A DNA stretch of 10,580 nucleotides. It comes from Caulobacteraceae bacterium. GTDB lineage: Bacteria > Pseudomonadota > Alphaproteobacteria > Caulobacterales > Caulobacteraceae. Below the pieces are notes generated by a model. That model did not search any database and was not told the DNA's origin. It saw only the letters and a list, made by a program, of their open reading frames with translations. Below, in pieces: positions 6,495-10,580 of the stretch (position 1 is its first letter; each line of letters begins with the position of its first letter). Location of the stretch: assembly GCA_004144935.1 (NCBI GenBank), contig SDZP01000096.1:1-10580 (forward strand). Reading direction: 5' to 3'. The position numbers and the translations under genes are program-made.

Positions 6495-7631
6495 ATGGGC
6501 AGATCAACACTTTGGGCGAGCGCGGCGCTGGGCGTGGCGCTGACGGCGGCGTCGGCCGGCGGCGCCTTTGCAGGATCGCAAAGCGGCGACTTTCCGCCCA
6601 ACGCCGTGCCGGGCAAATGCTACGAGAAGGTGCTGATCCCGCCGTCCTACGAAAGCTACAACGAAGAGATCATCGACCGCCCGAGCCGCGTCGAGACCCG
6701 GGTCGTTCCGGCCGTTTACGGCGAGGAGCTTCGCCAGGTGCTGGTCCGCGAGGAGCGGGTCGAATACATCACCCTGCCGGCCACCTATCGGACTGTCACC
6801 GAGACGGTGATCCTGAAGGCCGCCAGCGTTCGCACCGAGACGGTGCCGGCCACCTATGAGACCATCACCGAGCGGGTTCTGGTCCGCGAGGCCCACTATG
6901 AGTGGCGCCGCGGGGTGCCCAAGGATCAGCGGCCGACCGATCCCAACCACTACAAGGTGCTGGCCACCGGCGAGGTGCTCTGCCTGGTCGAGGTGCCGGC
7001 CGAGTATTCCACCGTCACCCGCCAGATCCTGAGGTCGCCGGAACGCACCGTGCAGATCCAGGTGCCGGCCGAGACCCAGGTCGTCACCCGTCAGGTCATC
7101 GACCAGGACGCCAGGGTCGAAAAGCGGGTCATTCCCGCTGAGTACCGCTCGGTCCGCGTGCGGGTGGTGATCACCCAGGAGCGGGTGGAGACCTTCACCA
7201 TCCCGGCCACCTACAAGACGGTGACCAAGCAGCGGATGGTCAGCGACACCAGCTTCCAGTGGCGCGAGATCGTCTGCGCCGACAAGGCCAGTTACTCGGC
7301 GCCTCCGCCGCCTCCCCCGCGCCCGCCGACCGGCGGCGGCTATGGCCGCGACTGCTACGACAGCTGCTCGGGCCCGGCCGCTCCGGCCTACGCCCCGACC
7401 GGCGGACCCCGCCCCTATTCCGACGATGGCGACCGGCAGGTGCGGGTCACCCCGCAGCTGGTCCGCGACATGCAGTCGGCGCTGGGCCTGCGCGGCTACT
7501 ACGCCGGGCCGCGGGACGGGGTTCTGAACGCCAGGACCCAGGCGGCCCTGAGCCGCTTCCAGAACGACCGGCGCCTCGCCGGCGGGGTGACCAGCGAAAC
7601 CCTGCTGGCCCTCGGCGTCGGCCAGCCCTAG
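6495..7631 (+). CDS. Exported eight-repeat protein with peptidoglycan-binding domain
   Basis: A 378-residue exported protein. Residues 1-26 form a Sec signal peptide with cleavage after AFA. Eight copies of a 23-residue unit follow, each with a [VI]PAxY-like core: the core prolines are P49, P72, P95, P118, then P168, P191, P214, P237, every step being exactly 23 except one of 50. Residues 139-165 are an insert between the two four-repeat blocks. Each block is closed by a Trp 19 residues after its last Pro (W137, W256). A linker with APPPPPPRPP at 269-278 leads to a PG_binding_1 domain at about 318-375 (MQSALGLRGYYAGPRDGVLN, TQAALSRFQ). It is probably anchored to the cell wall in the periplasm; its role is unknown. 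Cysteines C42, C163, C261, C287 and C291 could form disulfides. The frame opens at 6321, but the signal peptide fixes the start at 6495. Similar unnamed proteins occur in Proteobacteria, as I recall. Confidence 0.85.
   Translation: MGRSTLWASAALGVALTAASAGGAFAGSQSGDFPPNAVPGKCYEKVLIPPSYESYNEEIIDRPSRVETRVVPAVYGEELRQVLVREERVEYITLPATYRTVTETVILKAASVRTETVPATYETITERVLVREAHYEWRRGVPKDQRPTDPNHYKVLATGEVLCLVEVPAEYSTVTRQILRSPERTVQIQVPAETQVVTRQVIDQDARVEKRVIPAEYRSVRVRVVITQERVETFTIPATYKTVTKQRMVSDTSFQWREIVCADKASYSAPPPPPPRPPTGGGYGRDCYDSCSGPAAPAYAPTGGPRPYSDDGDRQVRVTPQLVRDMQSALGLRGYYAGPRDGVLNARTQAALSRFQNDRRLAGGVTSETLLALGVGQP
6633..7265 (+). repeat. Coding 69-bp repeats (eight units in two blocks of four)
   Basis: The DNA encoding residues 47-257 of the exported protein consists of eight 69-bp units, with 81 bp of extra sequence between units four and five. 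Similarity is clear in protein and partly kept in DNA (for example CCGGCCACCTA in several units and GTGCCGGCCGAG in others). The units have diverged, so this is an old expansion and not a recent slippage tract. Confidence 0.8.
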
Positions 7632-7657
7632 GCCCTACGTTTCTTCCTTCTGCGAAC

Positions 7658-7697
7658 CGGCGGCCAGGCGTAAGCGTTTGGCCGCCGAGTTTGTTTT
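7658..7697 (+). terminator. Intrinsic terminator-like hairpin in front of aldehyde dehydrogenase
   Basis: A perfect 9-bp stem (CGGCGGCCA at 7658-7666, TGGCCGCCG at 7679-7687) with a 12-nt loop is followed by AGTTTGTTTT at 7688-7697, a T-rich tract. This is the only hairpin in the window with a T-tract. It is 26 nt after the repeat-protein stop and ends directly against the GGGAG ribosome binding site of the aldehyde dehydrogenase, 11 nt before its start codon. It is most simply the terminator of the upstream gene, but its position also allows attenuation of the downstream one. Confidence 0.7.
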
Positions 7698-7708
7698 GGG
7701 AGACCGCC

Positions 7709-9145
7709 ATGCCGCTCAAGGACGCCTATCCGCTCTACCTGGCCAACGCGGCGGTATTTCCCAACCAGGACCTCGATGTCACCGACAAATACAGCGGCAA
7801 GGTCGCCACCCGGGTGGCGCTGGCCACACCGGAGCTCATCGACCAGGCCATCGCCGCCGCCGTCGAAGCGACGCGGCCGATGGCGCGGATGGCGGCCTAT
7901 GAGCGCCAGGCGGTGCTGGCCCATTGCGTGAGCCGCTTCACCGAGCGGCAGGACGAGCTGGCCGACGCCCTCTGCATCGAAGCCGGCAAGCCGATCCGCG
8001 ACTCCAGAGGCGAGGTCACCCGCCTGATCGACACCTTCCGCATCGCCGCCGAGGAGAGCGTGCGGATGACCGGCGAGGTGCAGCCGCTGGACATCTCGGC
8101 CCGGGCGAAGGGCTACCAAGGCATGTGGAAGCGGGTCCCGATCGGGCCCTGCAGCTTCATCTCGCCATTCAACTTCCCGCTCAACCTGGCCGCCCACAAG
8201 ATCGCCCCGGCCCTCGCCGTCGGCTGCCCGTTCGTCATGAAGCCGGCCAGCCGCACGCCGCTGGGGGCGCTGATCATCGGCGAGGTGCTGGCCGAGACCG
8301 ACCTGCCCAAGGGGGCCTTCTCGATCCTGCCGGCGACGCGCGACGGCTCGGACCTGTTTACCACCGACGCGCGGCTGAAGCTGCTGAGCTTCACCGGCTC
8401 GCCGGAAGTCGGCTGGGCTCTGAAAGCCAGGGCCGGCAAGAAGAAGGTGGTGCTGGAGCTGGGCGGCAACGCGGCGGTGATCGTCGACGAGGGCGCGGAC
8501 CTGGAGGACGCCGCGACACGGATCATCTTCGGGGCCTTCTACCAGTCGGGCCAGAGCTGCATCGGGGTGCAGCGGATCATCGTCCACGAGAGCCTGTATG
8601 AGCCGCTGCGGGACATCCTGGTGACCAAGACCAGGGCGCTGGTCGCCGGCGATCCCCGCGACGAGAAGACCTTCATCGGCCCGATGATCGACGAGGGCGA
8701 GGCCACCCGGCTGGAAGGCTGGATCAAGGAGGCGGTGGCGGCCGGCGCGACCCTGCTGTGCGGCGGCGGCCGCGACGGGGCGATGCTGGACGCCAGCCTG
8801 CTGGAAGGCGTGCCGCGCGGCCTGAAACTGCGCGACGAAGAGGCCTTCGGGCCGGTGGCCATCCTGTCGAGGTTCACCGACTTCAAGGCGGCGCTGGACG
8901 AGGTCAACGACAGCCGCTTCGGCCTGCAGGCGGGCGTCTTCACCCGCGACATCCACAAGGCCATGGCGGCCTGGGACGCGCTGGAGGTCGGCGGCGTGCT
9001 GATCAACGACGTGCCCAGCTACCGGGTCGACAACATGCCTTACGGCGGGGTGAAGGACAGCGGGCTGGGCCGCGAAGGGGTGCGGTTCGCGATGGAGGAC
9101 ATGACGGAGATCCGCAACCTGGTGATCCGGCGGGCGGAGATCTGA
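7709..9145 (+). CDS. NAD(P)-dependent aldehyde dehydrogenase
   Basis: A 478-residue cytoplasmic aldehyde dehydrogenase of full length, oxidising an aldehyde to the carboxylic acid. Catalytic C284 is in GQSC, general base E250 in LELGG, oxyanion N155 in SPFNFP, cofactor-binding K178 in MKPAS, and E378 in EEAFGP. The FTGS loop is at 228-231. The C-terminal VDNMPYGGVKDSGLGREG block is typical of lactaldehyde/glyceraldehyde-type members. S181 stands where strictly NAD-dependent enzymes usually have Glu, so NADP or dual use is possible (inference). The substrate is not evident. The frame is open far upstream into the previous gene, but the start at 7709 has GGGAG at 7698-7702 and gives the usual N-terminus. 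A terminator-like hairpin in the leader suggests it is not simply co-transcribed with the repeat protein. Confidence 0.94.
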   Translation: MPLKDAYPLYLANAAVFPNQDLDVTDKYSGKVATRVALATPELIDQAIAAAVEATRPMARMAAYERQAVLAHCVSRFTERQDELADALCIEAGKPIRDSRGEVTRLIDTFRIAAEESVRMTGEVQPLDISARAKGYQGMWKRVPIGPCSFISPFNFPLNLAAHKIAPALAVGCPFVMKPASRTPLGALIIGEVLAETDLPKGAFSILPATRDGSDLFTTDARLKLLSFTGSPEVGWALKARAGKKKVVLELGGNAAVIVDEGADLEDAATRIIFGAFYQSGQSCIGVQRIIVHESLYEPLRDILVTKTRALVAGDPRDEKTFIGPMIDEGEATRLEGWIKEAVAAGATLLCGGGRDGAMLDASLLEGVPRGLKLRDEEAFGPVAILSRFTDFKAALDEVNDSRFGLQAGVFTRDIHKAMAAWDALEVGGVLINDVPSYRVDNMPYGGVKDSGLGREGVRFAMEDMTEIRNLVIRRAEI

Positions 9146-9153
9146 GCACGTTG

Positions 9154-9306
9154 CCTTCTCCCCTTGGGGGAGAAGGTGGCCCCGAAGGGGTCGGATGAGG
9201 GGTCGCACTGACGTCAGCCGGATGGGGTGGTCGCATTTGCCTGACAGGCCGGTGCGACCCCTCATCCGTCGGCTACGCCGACACCTTCTCCCCCAGGGGG
9301 AGAAGG
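9154..9306. repeat. Nested intergenic inverted repeat, copy 2, in convergent gap
   Basis: The inner arms 9192-9208 and 9252-9268 are perfectly complementary over 17 bp (CGGATGAGGGGTCGCAC) around a 43-nt loop containing the palindrome TGACGTCA. Each flank carries two further hairpins: CCTTCTCCCC-TT-GGGGGAGAAGG (9154-9176) and CCCC-GAA-GGGG (9180-9190) on the left; GTCGGC-TAC-GCCGAC (9268-9282) and an 11-bp stem with a one-base loop (9284-9306) on the right. It fits tightly between two convergent genes, 8 nt after one stop and 10 nt from the other, so it is a candidate bidirectional terminator. GAATC at 9306-9310 is a GANTC site at its edge, recalling the association of Caulobacter intergenic repeats with CcrM sites. 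Confidence 0.85.
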
Positions 9307-9316
9307 AATCGTCGCA

Positions 9317-10483
9317 CTACCGCGCCCAGCCCTTTGGCGGGGCCGTCCCCAGCCGGCTCTGCGGGATCAATCCCCGCATCCGCCGCGCGAAGCTCTTCAA
9401 CGCTACCTCGTTCTCACTCAGCGGCCCCATCGCGTAGCTGGACGACGCCATGCCCGCCTGCACCCGCTCGATCAGCGCCTTGTCCTCGACGTTGACCAGC
9501 CGGTTGATCCGCCAGTTCAGATACCGCGCCGCCTTCATCTCCCGCCGTTCGTCCGGCAGTACGTAGGCGATCTCGCGCAGCACCGTCTTCGTCGGCGACA
9601 CGGGGAGGAACTGCATGAAGTCGATCTGGTCGGGATAGACGTCGAAGGCGACGTTCGGCCAGAGCTTGAAATAGGTCCACAGCCGCTTGCGGTCGGCCGG
9701 CAGGTGCGCCACGTCCGGCAGGAACCGCTGATAGGCCCGCTCCGACCAGCTGTCCGACGGAGTCTCGCGCAGGGCGCCCCACATCTTGTCGGTCCAGGGC
9801 CCGGCCTCCAGCCCGTAGCCGACCCCGAACAGCCGAGTCAGCCCCGGGTGGGCGACGGTGATGTGCAGGCTGTCACTGTAGTTGTCGGAGACATTCTTCC
9901 AGTTGACGTCCCGCTCGCGCAGGGTCACCCGGCCGAGCGGCTGCAGCGCCTCCATGCGGTAGTGTTCAAGCTCGAAATAGTAGTCGCCGAGCATCTCCCG
10001 CACGCTGGGCAGGCCCCCCTTCAACCGCACGAAGACGAAGCCCAGGCAGATCTCGTGCTCGACGGCGACGAGGTTATGGGCCGCCCGGTCGAAGTCGCCG
10101 AAAGCCCTGGCGTGCGGCACCCCGGCCAGCCGCCCGCGCAGGTCGTAGCTCCAGGCGTGGTAGGGGCAGGTCATCCGCAGCCCGCAATTGCCACTCGGCC
10201 CGTCGACCACCCGCGAGGCGCGGTGACGGCAGACGTTGTGGAAGGCGCGGACCTTGTCGTCGTCGCCGCGCACCACCACCAGGCTCTCGCCGAGAAAGTC
10301 GAGGGTGTGAAAATCGCCCTGCTCGGGGATGTCCGACAGGTGGCAGACGACCTGCCAGGAGGTTGCGAACACCGCCGCCTTCTCGGCCTCGAAGAAGTCG
10401 GCGTCGTGATAGATCCAGCCCGGCAGGCCGAGGTTGGCGAGATCGGGGTCGACGTCGCGATACAGGGGTTGGGCGGCGCTCAT
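9317..10483 (-). CDS. Rieske non-heme iron oxygenase, alpha subunit
   Basis: The catalytic subunit of a Rieske-type oxygenase, 388 residues. The Rieske [2Fe-2S] ligands are C85-x-H87 and C106-x2-H109 (VCRHRAS, TCPYHAWSYD). The mononuclear iron site is H207 and H212, with bridging D204, in DNYSDSLHITVAHPG. A third carboxylate ligand, probably D334 in NVEDKALIE, is inferred. It would hydroxylate or demethylate an aromatic or quaternary-ammonium substrate using electrons from a separate reductase, not found in the window. The size and motif layout fit the aromatic-ring-hydroxylating/choline-monooxygenase-like group, and the substrate cannot be named. The ribosome binding site is weak (TTAGG). 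The gene follows another minus-strand gene by 39 nt and may be in an operon with it; the reductase could lie further upstream, outside the window. Confidence 0.93.
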   Translation of the reverse strand: MSAAQPLYRDVDPDLANLGLPGWIYHDADFFEAEKAAVFATSWQVVCHLSDIPEQGDFHTLDFLGESLVVVRGDDDKVRAFHNVCRHRASRVVDGPSGNCGLRMTCPYHAWSYDLRGRLAGVPHARAFGDFDRAAHNLVAVEHEICLGFVFVRLKGGLPSVREMLGDYYFELEHYRMEALQPLGRVTLRERDVNWKNVSDNYSDSLHITVAHPGLTRLFGVGYGLEAGPWTDKMWGALRETPSDSWSERAYQRFLPDVAHLPADRKRLWTYFKLWPNVAFDVYPDQIDFMQFLPVSPTKTVLREIAYVLPDERREMKAARYLNWRINRLVNVEDKALIERVQAGMASSSYAMGPLSENEVALKSFARRMRGLIPQSRLGTAPPKGWAR

Positions 10484-10522
10484 GCGCCGAGCCTAACCGC
10501 AAACCCTGCCTGCGTCAGCCAG

Positions 10523-10580
10523 CTAGCCCTTCAGGTCCGGCCGCGAGGCCAGGAAGGCCGCCTTTTCCGCCGGGGTCAGG
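10523..10580 (-). CDS. C-terminal end of an unidentified gene (cut by window edge)
   Basis: The minus strand reads LTPAEKAAFLASRPDLKG and then TAG at 10523-10525. The composition and the stop position, 39 nt before the Rieske start in the same direction, look like the end of a real coding region. Eighteen residues are too few to name the product. Confidence 0.5.
   Translation of the reverse strand, partial: LTPAEKAAFLASRPDLKG

Noticed and set aside
7628..9265. A 545-codon minus-strand frame antisense to the aldehyde dehydrogenase
   Set aside because: It covers a gene with all ALDH catalytic residues and has no recognisable motif.
9154..9306. The nested repeats as CRISPR or insertion-sequence remnants
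   Set aside because: There is no repeat-spacer pattern, no transposase and no target-site duplication visible.

Overview
The window is about 70% G+C, with codon use and gene families typical of an alphaproteobacterium. Several traits point to the Caulobacterales (Caulobacter, Phenylobacterium or Brevundimonas type): long paired inverted repeats between genes, GANTC sites near gene starts and repeats, a FixJ-type regulator, a DUF885 lipoprotein, and a beta-repeat protein with a peptidoglycan-binding tail. The genus is inferred; there is no rRNA or marker gene to confirm it. No mobile element, phage gene, CRISPR array, tRNA or rRNA is visible.

Layout from left to right. A nested inverted-repeat element (9-158) abuts the end of a FixJ/LuxR-type response regulator on the minus strand (164-769). 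A 157-bp divergent gap separates it from a short-chain dehydrogenase/reductase (927-1724, plus). A strong hairpin follows (1735-1797), then a thiolase (1824-2984, plus). The thiolase meets a convergent DUF885 lipoprotein gene (2981-4828, minus), the two stop codons sharing one CTAG. A 205-bp divergent gap leads to a tyrosinase with a C-terminal extension (5034-6296, plus). After a 198-bp gap rich in palindromes comes an exported protein with eight 23-residue repeats and a peptidoglycan-binding domain (6495-7631, plus). A terminator-like hairpin lies just in front of an aldehyde dehydrogenase (7709-9145, plus). A second nested inverted-repeat element (9154-9306) fills the convergent gap before a Rieske oxygenase alpha subunit (9317-10483, minus). 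Upstream of that gene is the C-terminal end of another minus-strand gene (10523-10580), cut by the window edge.

The genes do not form one obvious pathway. Thiolase, SDR, aldehyde dehydrogenase and Rieske oxygenase are all common in catabolism of fatty or aromatic compounds, but orientation changes and hairpins split them into separate transcription units. The tyrosinase, the DUF885 lipoprotein and the repeat protein all carry export signals and probably act in the envelope.

I see no convincing new multi-gene system. The items most worth a second look are the repeat protein (two copies of a four-repeat block), the two related nested DNA repeats, the evenly spaced GCGAAT sites upstream of the repeat protein, and the terminator-like hairpin directly in front of the aldehyde dehydrogenase ribosome binding site.
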